Notes under the pieces: model-generated | What the model was told of the DNA's origin: nothing | What the model saw: only the letters and a program-made list of their open reading frames with translations | Databases searched by the model: none | Translations under genes and position numbers: made by a program | Shown here: in pieces, positions 15,824 to 23,998 of the stretch | How the letters are laid out: each line of letters begins with the position of its first letter | How positions within the stretch are numbered: position 1 is the first letter of the stretch | NCBI RefSeq assembly: GCF_019510245.1 | Contig: NZ_JAEKKT010000200.1 | Span: 1 to 32,384 of the forward strand | Length of the DNA: 32,384 bases | Direction of reading: 5' to 3' | Origin: Streptomyces sp. | Lineage (GTDB): Bacteria; Actinomycetota; Actinomycetes; Streptomycetales; Streptomycetaceae

Positions 15824-16825
15824 GTGCGGAAAGTATGGGTGGTCGGTGGCGCGGTGACGGCGCTCGGGGTGAGCTTCGTCATGCTGCTCGTCGTCGGCGT
15901 GTACGTCGTCGCCGGGAACCTTCTCAACGGGGTCGGCGGCGCCGGCAAGACCCTGGCCAAGGGTGCCGTACCGGCCGCGTACTCCACTCTCGTGCAGAAG
16001 TGGGGCAACCTCTGCTCCGCCATCAACCCCGCCCTGCTCGCCGCACAGCTCTACCAGGAGAGCGGGTTCAACCCGAAGGCGCAGAGCGCGGCGGCCGCGC
16101 AGGGGATAGCCCAGTTCATCCCGGGGACCTGGGCCACCCACGGCATCGACGGGAACGGGGACGGGGTCCGCAACGTCTGGGACCCGAACGACGCCATTCC
16201 GTCGGCCGCCTCCTACGACTGCGAGCTCGCCTCGTACGTCAAGGACGTGCCCGGCAACATCTCCGAGAACATGCTCGCCGCCTACAACGCGGGGGCGTAC
16301 GCGGTCATCAAGTACCACGGTGTGCCGCCGTACAAGGAGACCCAGAACTACGTCAGGACCATCACCACCCTGGAGGAGAGCTTCGCCGCGCCGGTCAGCC
16401 GGCTCTCCCCGACCAAGCAGGCCGCGGGGGCCATCAACTACGCCCAGAACAAGCTCGGCACCCCCTACCTCTGGGGCGGCAACGGCACCGCGGCGGACAA
16501 CGGCCGCTTCGACTGCTCAGGGCTGACCAAGGCGGCGTACGCCAGTGTCGGGATCACGCTGCCGCGGGTCGCCAACGACCAGTACAACGCGGGGCCGCAC
16601 CCCTCGCGGGGCGAGCTGCTCCCCGGGGACCTCGTCTTCTTCTCCACCGACCTCTCGAACTCCCGCGCCATCCACCACGTGGGGATCTACGTCGGCGGCG
16701 GATACATGATCGACGCGCCGTACACCGGGGCCGTGATCCGTTTCGACCCCATCGACTCGGCCGACTACTTCGGGGCCACCCGCGTGACCGAAGATGGCGC
16801 GAAAGCACTCCCCACCACGGTGTGA
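15824..16825 (+). CDS. Bifunctional cell-wall hydrolase: lytic transglycosylase plus NlpC/P60 peptidase (VirB1-like)
   Basis: 333 aa from GTG at 15824, favoured by GGGAGG eight bases upstream; in-frame ATGs at 15785 and 15806 lack one. A transmembrane helix at about 8-32 anchors it outside the membrane. An SLT-type transglycosylase domain follows, with catalytic E79 in QLYQESGFNP, the GIAQFIPGTW motif (94-103) and AYNAG (153-157). The C-terminal NlpC/P60 domain has C231 in RFDCSGL and H285 in HHVGIY. The two activities cut glycan strands and stem peptides of peptidoglycan. In Gram-positive type IV secretion this domain pair is the VirB1/Tcp/CwlT-type wall-opening enzyme, so it may serve the T4SS-like operon at 1514-8642 although about 7 kb of unrelated genes lie between. 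A general growth role is the alternative. Confidence 0.9.
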   Translation: MRKVWVVGGAVTALGVSFVMLLVVGVYVVAGNLLNGVGGAGKTLAKGAVPAAYSTLVQKWGNLCSAINPALLAAQLYQESGFNPKAQSAAAAQGIAQFIPGTWATHGIDGNGDGVRNVWDPNDAIPSAASYDCELASYVKDVPGNISENMLAAYNAGAYAVIKYHGVPPYKETQNYVRTITTLEESFAAPVSRLSPTKQAAGAINYAQNKLGTPYLWGGNGTAADNGRFDCSGLTKAAYASVGITLPRVANDQYNAGPHPSRGELLPGDLVFFSTDLSNSRAIHHVGIYVGGGYMIDAPYTGAVIRFDPIDSADYFGATRVTEDGAKALPTTV

Positions 16826-16841
16826 ACGGAGCGTATAACCC

Positions 16842-16863
16842 ACCCCCTGAGCTGGGGGTTTGT
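16842..16863 (+). terminator. Probable intrinsic terminator after the wall hydrolase gene
   Basis: A short stem ACCCCC/GGGGGT with loop TGAGCT is followed by TTTGT, 17 bases after the stop at 16825. The stem is short for a Streptomyces terminator, so the confidence is moderate. Confidence 0.5.
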
Positions 16864-17018
16864 ATCTCTCTTCGATAACGTCTGCGTGATCATTCGGTGG
16901 AACCTGGAACGTAGTGGTGTGGGCCGTGCGTTCCTGTTGACGTAGCCGACCACGGGGGTGGCAGCGAGCGACGCACACCAGGTGCGTCCCGGAACGACGA
17001 CGAAGGGGCCGCAGCGCG

Positions 17019-17711
17019 ATGGCTGTAATCGCCGAATCCGGGTCGAACCCTGACGTCGACCTGCTCTACGACATCAACGGCCTGGCCAAGGAAGCGCCGC
17101 ACTGGTTCGACCGGGCCATGGAGTTCGTCGGGGAGTACGGGCTGCTGGTCGCGATGGTGCTGCTGGTGGTGTGGTGCTGGTGGTCCGTGCGGCGCCGCGG
17201 GGACGAGGACGTGCCGTCCACCATGGCCGCGCTGGTGTGGGCACCGCTCGCCGCCGCGATCGCCGTCCTCGTGAACGTTCCCATCCGCGGCTTCGTCGAG
17301 CGGCCCCGCCCGTTCCTCACCCACCAGGGCATCGACGTCCTCGTCTCCGGCAAGACCGACTACTCCTTCGTGAGCGACCACGCGACGATCACCATGGCGC
17401 TGGGGGTCGGCCTGTTCGTCGCCAACCGGAGGTTCGGGGTGGCGGGGATAGGGCTGGCGCTGCTGGAGGGCTTCTGCCGGGTGTACATGGGGGTGCACTA
17501 CCCGACGGACGTGGTCGGTGGCTTCGCGCTGGGTACCGCGGTCGTCCTGCTGCTCTCCCCGCTGGCCACGGCTTTGCTGACGCCGGTGATGAAGGCGGCG
17601 GAGGGGTCGGCACGGGTGGGCTGGATCGTGCGGCGGCGGTCGGCGCGGGTGGGACTGGTGCGCGGGGCGCGAACGCCGGTCGAAGCGGAGGAACGCGACC
17701 TGGCGGCGTAG
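17019..17711 (+). CDS. PAP2-family membrane phosphatase
   Basis: 230 aa from ATG at 17019 (GAAGGGG about ten bases upstream). About five transmembrane helices. The three PAP2 signature motifs are present: motif 1 as R90-GFVER-PRPF (KxxxxxxRP type), motif 2 as FVSDHAT with the catalytic H121 (SDH replacing the usual SGH), and motif 3 as CRVYMGVHYPTDVVGG with R154, H160 and D164. Such enzymes dephosphorylate lipid phosphates, including undecaprenyl pyrophosphate (BcrC type) or phosphatidic acid, on the outer face of the membrane. The neighbouring wall hydrolase would fit a cell-wall role, and the nearby phosphate genes leave Pi scavenging possible; the sequence does not decide. It is convergent with the FAD oxidoreductase gene, with an intergenic repeat between them. 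Confidence 0.9.
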   Translation: MAVIAESGSNPDVDLLYDINGLAKEAPHWFDRAMEFVGEYGLLVAMVLLVVWCWWSVRRRGDEDVPSTMAALVWAPLAAAIAVLVNVPIRGFVERPRPFLTHQGIDVLVSGKTDYSFVSDHATITMALGVGLFVANRRFGVAGIGLALLEGFCRVYMGVHYPTDVVGGFALGTAVVLLLSPLATALLTPVMKAAEGSARVGWIVRRRSARVGLVRGARTPVEAEERDLAA

Positions 17712-17751
17712 GCGGGGCTGAGGCCGGGGGGTTTCACTCGCCCGCGTTGGC

Positions 17752-17870
17752 GGGGTGCCTCCCCTGGCCTTCGGCCGGGGGGACCCCCATCGCCCCAGCG
17801 GCACGACTGCCCGCAGCTGTGTCTTTAGGGCGCGGGGAACTGCGCGATCAGCCCCCACGCGCCCGCGGGT
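17752..17870. repeat. Streptomyces-type GC-rich intergenic repeat, copy 1
   Basis: Two parts: CCTTCGGCCGGGGG within 17761-17790, and GGGCGCGGGGAACTGCGCGA at about 17828-17847 followed by CAGCCCCCAC. Both parts recur at 24207-24296 and 27992-28076, where they are fused; here the second part is in reverse orientation to those copies. It lies between convergent stops (17711 and 17896) and can form GC-rich hairpins, so it may act as a bidirectional terminator. Confidence 0.7.
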
Positions 17871-17895
17871 ACGCGACCCGCAGAGCCACCCCTCC

Positions 17896-19458
17896 TTACA
17901 ACCCCTGCGGCGAAGAGAAGAACCGATTCGGGTCGTACTGCTTCTTCACCTTGCCCAGCTTCGTCACGGCGTCGCCGTAGTACGCCTTCTTCCAGTCCGC
18001 GAGCGTCGGGTCCCTGTAGTTCTGATAGGCCGCGCCGGAGGCGTACGGCTTCATCGCGGCATGCGCCGCGTTCAGCCAGGACTGCCCCGTGCTGCCGGAG
18101 GCCCCCGCACCCCACGACACGATGTACTGCGCCAGCATCCGCGACCGGCGGTGCACGAACGCCGTCGCCGTCGGCGAGACCCTGTTCACCGCTCCGCCCA
18201 GCGCCGTGAACGCGATGCTGCCCGCGCCGCCCCGGACGGCGGCGATCTGCCGCAGGGCCGTCTGGATGCCGGCCGCGGAGAGCGAGCGGTCGAAGAAGTC
18301 GGAGCGGGCCGTGTACGTCTCGCGGCCGAGCCTGCCCTGGGGGGAGCGGCCGGGGGTGGAGCCGGGCAGGTGGCACTGGGGCTCGGTGGCGAAGGAGGAG
18401 CAGCCGGCGTAGATCTCCATCACCTCCTCGTAGGCGTGGCGGCGCAGCGAGACGGAGGAGGCGTTGGCGCCGGCCTTGTGGGCGAGGGCGTCCACCGCGT
18501 TCTGGAGTTCGCCGTACGTGCCCATCGAGAAGCAGGCGACCGAGACGCGGGGGCCGCTGCCCGAGTTCTCCAGGTGGAGGGACGACCAGATCTCGTCCGG
18601 CTGGGACGGGCCCCATTCCTGCCAGGCCTTGAACACCTGCGCCGCCTTCGACCACGGCCAGGTCAGGTACGCCGTCACCCCCTGCGGGGTCGGGTGGGTC
18701 CGGAACTGCAGCTCCGTGACGACGCCGAAGTTGCCGTTGCCGGCACCGCGCAGCGCCCAGAAGAGGTCCTTGTTCGTCGTCGCGTTGGCCACCACCTGCG
18801 TGCCGTCCGCCGTGATCAGCGTCGCCTGGGTGAGGCTGTCGCAGGTCAGGCCGTACGCGCGGGACGCGACCCCGTGGCCGCCGCCGAGCACCAGGCCGGA
18901 GACACCGACGGTGGGGCAGGAGCCCGCGGGTATGGTCACGCCCTTGGCCGCCAGGCCCCGGTAGACGTCGATCAGCTTGGAGCCGGCGCCGACGACCGCC
19001 GTACCGCCGCCGACGCGGATGCGGTTCAGCTTGGAGACGTCGAGGATCAGGCGGCCGTCGCCGGAGGAGTACCCGGCGTAGGAGTGGCCGCCGTTGCGGA
19101 TCGAGACCTTCAGCGAATGGGCCTGGGCGTACGACAGCGTGGTGCGGATGTCGTCGGCGTGCGCCACGTACGCGACCGCCGCCGGCTTCAGGCCGTCGAA
19201 CCGGGTGTTGTAGAGCTGATGGGCCGTCGTCCAGGAGGCCTCGCCGGGGCGGACCAGGGTGCCGTCCAGGGCGTGGGCGAGGGCCGTCCAGCTGGCCGCG
19301 GCCGCTGCGCTGGTGGTCTTCAGCGCCGTACGAGACGATGTGGCCGCGAGTGGCGCCCCGGTCGTGTGGGCCGCGGTGGCGCCGCCGGAGCTGCACCCCG
19401 TCAGTGCGGTCGCCGCAAGGGCGGCCGCCCCGCCCGATATGAAGGTACGCCGTTCCAT
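17896..19458 (-). CDS. FAD-binding (berberine-bridge-type) oxidoreductase, probable Tat lipoprotein
   Basis: 520 aa from ATG at 19458 (AAAGG eight bases upstream). The N terminus MERRTFISGGAAALAATALT ends in a lipobox at C22, and the RR-x-F-I pattern suggests Tat export of a folded, cofactor-bearing lipoprotein. The FAD_binding_4 domain (about 88-260) has SIRNGGHSYAGYSSGDG with H125 and AGSCPTVGVSG with C181, the His/Cys pair that in this family attaches FAD bicovalently, plus LGGGHG. The C-terminal BBE motif NYRDP...DPNRFF is present. Enzymes of this type oxidise sugars, alkaloids or secondary metabolites with O2. Substrate unknown. It is convergent with PAP2 and divergent from pstS, with a 364-base gap holding the pst control region. 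Confidence 0.92.
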   Translation of the reverse strand: MERRTFISGGAAALAATALTGCSSGGATAAHTTGAPLAATSSRTALKTTSAAAAASWTALAHALDGTLVRPGEASWTTAHQLYNTRFDGLKPAAVAYVAHADDIRTTLSYAQAHSLKVSIRNGGHSYAGYSSGDGRLILDVSKLNRIRVGGGTAVVGAGSKLIDVYRGLAAKGVTIPAGSCPTVGVSGLVLGGGHGVASRAYGLTCDSLTQATLITADGTQVVANATTNKDLFWALRGAGNGNFGVVTELQFRTHPTPQGVTAYLTWPWSKAAQVFKAWQEWGPSQPDEIWSSLHLENSGSGPRVSVACFSMGTYGELQNAVDALAHKAGANASSVSLRRHAYEEVMEIYAGCSSFATEPQCHLPGSTPGRSPQGRLGRETYTARSDFFDRSLSAAGIQTALRQIAAVRGGAGSIAFTALGGAVNRVSPTATAFVHRRSRMLAQYIVSWGAGASGSTGQSWLNAAHAAMKPYASGAAYQNYRDPTLADWKKAYYGDAVTKLGKVKKQYDPNRFFSSPQGL

Positions 19459-19508
19459 GCCCGTGCCTTTCGCGTCGGCTGTCGTGGGACGAGACGGCGT
19501 CCGTCGCA

Positions 19509-19522
19509 CACGGGTTCCCGTG
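19509..19522. promoter_or_regulatory. Short perfect palindrome upstream of the FAD oxidoreductase
   Basis: CACGGG-TT-CCCGTG, a perfect inverted repeat centred about 57 bases before the oxidoreductase start. A heptamer GTAACGA occurs twice nearby (19527 and 19547). It could be an operator; no promoter hexamers were identified with confidence, and the binding factor is unknown. Confidence 0.3.
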
Positions 19523-19657
19523 CGGTGTAACGAACGCTGTGACGTCGTAACGACTGCGATGGCGAACGGCGAAGAAATGTTCGCGTAACCCGCCCGTTGG
19601 AACCGGCATGTGCCCTCACCGTAAGCGTTCCGTGACCTAACCGGGTCGACGGCAGGG

Positions 19658-19701
19658 GTTCACCCTCCGTTCACCTATGGCCATCAGCCGCTTCACCTGT
19701 T
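19658..19701 (+). promoter_or_regulatory. PHO box (PhoP-binding direct repeats) of pstS
   Basis: Four 11-base direct repeat units in phase: GTTCACCCTCC (19658), GTTCACCTATG (19669), a degenerate unit (19680) and CTTCACCTGTT (19691). This matches the Streptomyces PhoP direct-repeat consensus beginning GTTCA. It abuts a -10-like TAATTT, taking the place of a -35, so pst transcription should be activated by PhoR-PhoP under phosphate limitation. Confidence 0.9.
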
Positions 19702-19706
19702 CTGCC

Positions 19707-19712
19707 TAATTT
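19707..19712 (+). promoter_or_regulatory. -10 element of the pstS promoter
   Basis: TAATTT (CCTAAT two bases earlier is an alternative) lies six bases after the last PHO-box unit. It predicts a start near 19719 and a leader of about 100 bases before the pstS GTG. Confidence 0.6.
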
Positions 19713-19822
19713 CGGCCGTACCGGGTGCGGTGAGCGGTCGTGAATGCCAAGTCAGGAGGCCCTCGCCCACCACCTACTTCGCACGCCGCCGAAGGTGGCG
19801 CCTCTGGAAGGAACTCCCGAAA

Positions 19823-20953
19823 GTGAAGCTTCAGCGCAAGAACCGGCTGCGCGCCCTGTCTCTCGGTGCTGTCGCCGTCTCCGGCGCCCTGGCCCTTACG
19901 GCGTGCGGCTCCGACGACAACGGTGGCGGCAGCGGTTCGAGCACGTCTTCGGCCTCCGCCAACGCCAGCTCCATCAAGTGCGACAACGCCAAGGGTCAGC
20001 TGCTCGCCGACGGCTCCTCCGCGCAGAAGAACGCGATCGACGCCTGGGTGAAGAACTTCTCGCAGGCCTGTGGTGTCCAGATCAACTACAAGGGCTCCGG
20101 CTCCGGTGCCGGTGTGACCGCCTTCACGCAGGGCCAGGTCGCCTTCGCCGGTTCCGACTCCGCGCTCAAGCCGGAAGAGGTCACCGCCTCCAAGAAGGTC
20201 TGCTCCGGCGGCCAGGGCATCGACCTCCCGATGGTCGGCGGCGCCATCGCGATCGGCTACAACGTCCCGGGTGTCGACAACCTGGTCCTGGACGCGCCGA
20301 CCCTCGCCAAGATCTTCGACAGCAAGATCACCAACTGGAACGACGCGGCGATCAAGAAGCTGAACCCGACCGCGAAGCTCCCGAACCTGAAGATCCAGGC
20401 GTTCCACCGCTCGGACGAGTCGGGTACGACGGACAACCTGACCAAGTACCTGATCGCCACCACCCCGTCCAACTGGAAGTACTCCGGCGGCAAGGCCTGG
20501 CAGGCCAAGGGCGGCCAGTCCGCTCCGCAGTCCGCGGGTGTCGCCCAGCAGGTCAAGCAGACCTCCGGCGCCATCGGCTACTTCGAGCTCTCCTACGTCT
20601 CGGACGGCATCAAGGCCGCCAGCATCGACACGGGCGCCAGCAAGCCGGTCGCCCCGTCCACCGCGTCCGCCACCGCCGACATCGCGGCCGCCCAGGTCGT
20701 CGGCACCGGCAAGGACCTGTCGCTGAAGCTGGACTACAAGACCAAGGCCGAGGGCGCGTACCCGATCAGCCTGGTCACCTACGAGATCGCCTGCGACAAG
20801 GGCAACAAGGCCGACACCCTCCCGGCGACCAAGGCGTTCCTGCGCTACATCGCCTCCGCGGACGGCCATAAGGTCCTCTCCACGATCGACTACGCCCCGA
20901 TCCCCGACGCGATCATCGCCAAGGTCCGCACCACCGTCGAGGGCCTGAGCTAA
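19823..20953 (+). CDS. pstS: Phosphate ABC transporter substrate-binding lipoprotein PstS
   Basis: 376 aa from GTG at 19823 (AAGGA ten bases upstream). The basic N terminus (KLQRKNRLR), hydrophobic core and lipobox ALTAC with C28 show a lipoprotein anchored outside the membrane. PstS features follow: ADGSSAQKNAIDAWV, YKGSGSGAGVTAF, FAGSDSALK and FHRSDESGTTDN, loops that in PstS hold the phosphate by Ser, Thr, Asp and Arg side chains. It binds Pi with high affinity and delivers it to PstC/PstA. It is the first gene of pstSCAB, downstream of a PHO box, and is followed by two strong hairpins before pstC. These would let pstS be made in excess over the membrane components. PstS in Streptomyces is often abundant in culture fluid. 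Confidence 0.97.
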   Translation: MKLQRKNRLRALSLGAVAVSGALALTACGSDDNGGGSGSSTSSASANASSIKCDNAKGQLLADGSSAQKNAIDAWVKNFSQACGVQINYKGSGSGAGVTAFTQGQVAFAGSDSALKPEEVTASKKVCSGGQGIDLPMVGGAIAIGYNVPGVDNLVLDAPTLAKIFDSKITNWNDAAIKKLNPTAKLPNLKIQAFHRSDESGTTDNLTKYLIATTPSNWKYSGGKAWQAKGGQSAPQSAGVAQQVKQTSGAIGYFELSYVSDGIKAASIDTGASKPVAPSTASATADIAAAQVVGTGKDLSLKLDYKTKAEGAYPISLVTYEIACDKGNKADTLPATKAFLRYIASADGHKVLSTIDYAPIPDAIIAKVRTTVEGLS

Positions 20954-20963
20954 AGATCCGTGT

Positions 20964-20997
20964 GTGCGGCCGAGTTCCGGACGGAACCCGGCCGCAC
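20964..20997 (+). terminator. pstS-pstC intergenic hairpin 1 (attenuator or mRNA stabiliser)
   Basis: A stem of GTGCGGCCG plus GTTCC, interrupted by one A-C mismatch, pairs with GGAAC plus CGGCCGCAC around a GGAC loop. It starts 10 bases after the pstS stop. There is no T run, so partial attenuation or 3'-end protection of the pstS message is more likely than full termination. Confidence 0.75.
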
Positions 20998-21017
20998 CGT
21001 CCGGTGCACCGCCGCCC

Positions 21018-21054
21018 GGAGCCGTACGCCCTTACGTGTGGGGAGTACGGCTCC
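21018..21054 (+). terminator. pstS-pstC intergenic hairpin 2
   Basis: A perfect 10-bp stem GGAGCCGTAC/GTACGGCTCC with a 17-base loop, ending 41 bases before the pstC start. With hairpin 1 it forms a double barrier inside the operon. Confidence 0.65.
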
Positions 21055-21095
21055 TCCGAGCCGCCCCCAGGCGACTCCGCAGACCGGAGAACCCG

Positions 21096-22109
21096 ATGGA
21101 CATAACGACGCAGACAGCAGACGACGCCTCTCCCCCCACACCCCCCCAGCCCTCCGTGGCCGAGCAGAAGCGCAACGCGCGCGGCGCCACCCGGGTCGGT
21201 GACCGAGTCTTCCTCGGCCTCTCCCGCGGTTCCGGCATCCTGCTCCTGGTGCTCATGGCCGCGATCGCGGTCTTCCTCACCTACCGGGCCGTCCTCGCGA
21301 TCAACCGCGACCACGGCAACTTCCTCACCACCTTCGAGTGGAACACCAACCTCATCCCGCCGAGCTTCGGCATCGCGGTCCTCGCCTTCGGCACGATCGT
21401 CTCCTCGATCATCGCCATGGCCATCGCGGTCCCGATCTCGGTCGCGATCGCGCTGTTCATCACGCACTACGCGCCGCGCCGCCTGGCCGGCCCGGTCGCC
21501 TACGTGATCGACCTGCTCGCCGCCGTGCCGTCCATCGTGTACGGCCTGTGGGGCGGCCTGGTCCTCGTACCGCACATGACCGGCCTGTTCAGCTGGCTGA
21601 ACGACTACTTCGGCTGGACCGGGATCTTCTCCTGGGACGGCGGCGCCCCGCGCTCGATCCTGACCGTGTCGATCCTGCTCGCGATCATGATCCTGCCGGT
21701 CATCACCAACGTGAGCCGCGAGGTCTTCCGTCAGGTCCCGCAGATGCACGAAGAGGCCGCCCTGGCCCTCGGCGCCACCCGCTGGGAGGTCATCCGCATG
21801 GCGGTGCTGCCCTTCGGCCGCTCCGGCGTGATCTCCGCCTCGATGCTCGGCCTCGGCCGCGCCCTCGGCGAGACGATGGCCGTCGCCACCGTGCTCTCCC
21901 CGGACTTCGACATCCACGCCAGCCTGCTCAACCCGGGCGGCGGCACCTTCGCCCAGAACATCGCCAGCAAGTTCGGCGAGGCGACCTCGGACGGCCGTGA
22001 CGCGCTCATCGCCTCCGGTCTGGTTCTGTTCGTCATCACCCTGCTGGTCAACGGCGCGGCCCGCATCATCATCCAGCGCCGCGCGGAGTACTCGGGGGCC
22101 AACGCATGA
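21096..22109 (+). CDS. pstC: Phosphate ABC transporter permease PstC
   Basis: 337 aa from ATG at 21096 (GGAGA six bases upstream). A cytoplasmic N-terminal tail (~1-45) precedes six predicted transmembrane helices. PstC/PstA-type features include AVPSIVYGLWGG after the second helix and the EAA loop that contacts the ATPase, EEAALALGATRWEVIRMAVLP, with RALGETMAVA following. Together with PstA it forms the membrane channel of the Pst importer. Its stop overlaps the pstA start by four bases (ATGA), showing translational coupling. Confidence 0.96.
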   Translation: MDITTQTADDASPPTPPQPSVAEQKRNARGATRVGDRVFLGLSRGSGILLLVLMAAIAVFLTYRAVLAINRDHGNFLTTFEWNTNLIPPSFGIAVLAFGTIVSSIIAMAIAVPISVAIALFITHYAPRRLAGPVAYVIDLLAAVPSIVYGLWGGLVLVPHMTGLFSWLNDYFGWTGIFSWDGGAPRSILTVSILLAIMILPVITNVSREVFRQVPQMHEEAALALGATRWEVIRMAVLPFGRSGVISASMLGLGRALGETMAVATVLSPDFDIHASLLNPGGGTFAQNIASKFGEATSDGRDALIASGLVLFVITLLVNGAARIIIQRRAEYSGANA

Positions 22110-23164
22110 GCACCGCAGCAGTCGACAGGCCCGCCAGCACCCTGCGCGGTGCCAGCCTCCCGAAGTGGTCCCCCTACGCCATCGTCGGCGGATCCATCGT
22201 CCTCGGTGTGCTCATCGGCCTCGTGGCCGGCCTGGACAGCAAGGTCCAGTGGGGCCTGATCGCCGGCCTCCTCTACGTCCTCGGCACCTATGTCATCGCC
22301 GCCCGCGTGGAGGGCAGCCGCCAGGCCAAGGACCGGGTCGCCACCTCCCTGGTCTGGGTCGCCTTCGTCATCGCGGTGGTTCCGCTGGTCTCCCTGCTCT
22401 GGGTGACCGTCTCACGCGGTGTGAAGGTCCTGGACCCCTACTTCCTCAGCCACTCCATGGGTGTCGTCGCCGACGCCCAGCCCGGTGGCGGTGCCTACGC
22501 GGCCATCATCGGCTCCCTGGAGCAGGTCGGCCTCGCCACCCTGATCGGCGCCCCGATCGGCATCCTCACCGCGGTCTACCTCGTCGAGTACGGGCGCGGT
22601 CGCCTCGCCAGGGCCGTCACGTTCTTCGTGGACGTGATGACCGGTATCCCGTCGATCGTCGCGGGTCTGTTCATCCTCAGCCTCATGCTGATCTTCGACA
22701 TGCAGCCCTTCGGCTTCGCCGGATCGCTGGCCCTGGCCATCCTGATGATGCCGGTGGTCGTGCGCTCCACCGAGGAGATGCTCAAGCTCGTCCCGAACGA
22801 GCTGCGCGAGGCGTCGCTGGCGCTCGGCGTGCCCAAGTGGCGCACCATCCTGAAGGTGGTCCTGCCGACCTCCATCGGCGGCATCACGACCGGTGTCATG
22901 CTGGCCATCGCCCGTATCGCGGGTGAGACCGCGCCGGTGCTGCTGCTGGTGTTCGGCAACCCGTTCATCAACAACAACCCCTTCGAGGGTGCGCAGTCGT
23001 CGCTGCCGCTGTTCATCTACCAGCAGTACGCGAACAGCGCCGGTGCCACCGCGGGCTACGACCGTGCCTGGGCGGCCTCGCTCACGCTGATCGCCTTCGT
23101 GATGATCCTGAACCTGGTGGCCCGCGGCATCGCCCGCTGGAAGGCCCCCAAGACCGGTCGCTGA
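22106..23164 (+). CDS. pstA: Phosphate ABC transporter permease PstA
   Basis: 352 aa from ATG at 22106, inside the pstC stop. Three hydrophobic segments lie in the N-terminal third (about 18-40, 48-68 and 85-110), and the permease core follows with TGIPSIVAGLFI, the EAA-type loop REASLALGVPKWRTILKVVLP and RIAGETAPVLLLVFGNPF, the latter typical of PstA. It pairs with PstC and is driven by PstB. The 38-base gap to pstB carries a ribosome site. Confidence 0.96.
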   Translation: MSTAAVDRPASTLRGASLPKWSPYAIVGGSIVLGVLIGLVAGLDSKVQWGLIAGLLYVLGTYVIAARVEGSRQAKDRVATSLVWVAFVIAVVPLVSLLWVTVSRGVKVLDPYFLSHSMGVVADAQPGGGAYAAIIGSLEQVGLATLIGAPIGILTAVYLVEYGRGRLARAVTFFVDVMTGIPSIVAGLFILSLMLIFDMQPFGFAGSLALAILMMPVVVRSTEEMLKLVPNELREASLALGVPKWRTILKVVLPTSIGGITTGVMLAIARIAGETAPVLLLVFGNPFINNNPFEGAQSSLPLFIYQQYANSAGATAGYDRAWAASLTLIAFVMILNLVARGIARWKAPKTGR

Positions 23165-23202
23165 CCGGCCGACAGCGACCGACTCCTGGAAGTGAAGAAG
23201 TA

Positions 23203-23979
23203 ATGTCCAAGCGAATCGACGTGAGCGGGCTCACCGCCTACTACGGCTCCCACAAGGCCATCGACGACATCTCGATGAACATCGAGCCGCGCACCGTCAC
23301 GGCGTTCATCGGCCCCTCCGGATGCGGCAAGTCGACGTTCCTGCGCACGCTCAACCGCATGCACGAGGTCACCCCCGGCGGCCGTGTCGAGGGCAAGGTC
23401 CTCCTCGACGACGAGAACCTGTACGGCGCCGGTATCGACCCGGTGTCGGTGCGCCGCGAGATCGGCATGGTCTTCCAGCGACCCAACCCCTTCCCCACGA
23501 TGTCGATCTTCGACAACGTGGCGGCGGGTCTGAAGCTGAACGGCAACTTCAAGAAGAGCGAGCTGGCCGACGTCGTCGAGAAGTCGCTCAAGGGTGCGAA
23601 CCTCTGGAACGAGGTGAAGGACCGCCTGAACAAGCCGGGCTCCGGTCTCTCCGGTGGTCAGCAGCAGCGTTTGTGCATTGCCCGCGCGATCGCGGTCGAG
23701 CCGAAGGTGCTGCTGATGGACGAGCCCTGCTCGGCGCTCGACCCGATCTCGACCCTCGCCATCGAGGACCTGATCGGGGAGCTGAAGGAGCGCTTCACGA
23801 TCGTCATCGTGACGCACAACATGCAGCAGGCGGCGCGGGTCTCGGACCGTACGGCGTTCTTCAACCTGGCCGCCGTCGGCCAGCCCGGCAAGCTGATCGA
23901 GATCGACGACACGGAGCGGATCTTCTCCAACCCGTCGGTCCAGGCCACCGAGGACTACATCTCCGGCCGCTTCGGCTGA
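23203..23979 (+). CDS. pstB: Phosphate ABC transporter ATPase PstB
   Basis: 258 aa from ATG at 23203 with a purine-rich site (GGAAGTGAAGAAG) just upstream. Walker A GPSGCGKS at 37-44, Q-loop FQRPNPFPTMSIFDN (91-105, the PNPFP motif is diagnostic of PstB), ABC signature LSGGQQQR at 149-156, Walker B VLLMDEP at 169-175 and the H-loop THNMQQA. It hydrolyses ATP to drive phosphate import through PstC/PstA. The operon ends here; no phoU gene follows, although a DUF47/PhoU-like gene occurs at 25366. Two hairpins follow directly. Confidence 0.97.
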   Translation: MSKRIDVSGLTAYYGSHKAIDDISMNIEPRTVTAFIGPSGCGKSTFLRTLNRMHEVTPGGRVEGKVLLDDENLYGAGIDPVSVRREIGMVFQRPNPFPTMSIFDNVAAGLKLNGNFKKSELADVVEKSLKGANLWNEVKDRLNKPGSGLSGGQQQRLCIARAIAVEPKVLLMDEPCSALDPISTLAIEDLIGELKERFTIVIVTHNMQQAARVSDRTAFFNLAAVGQPGKLIEIDDTERIFSNPSVQATEDYISGRFG

Positions 23980-23998
23980 GCCGAGGTATCCACCGACC

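Noticed and set aside
17825..19609. A 594-aa minus-strand open frame overlapping the FAD oxidoreductase
   Set aside because: Its composition is low-complexity Arg/Gly/His-rich and no motif is present; the overlapping frame has a complete FAD-binding domain and lipoprotein signal.
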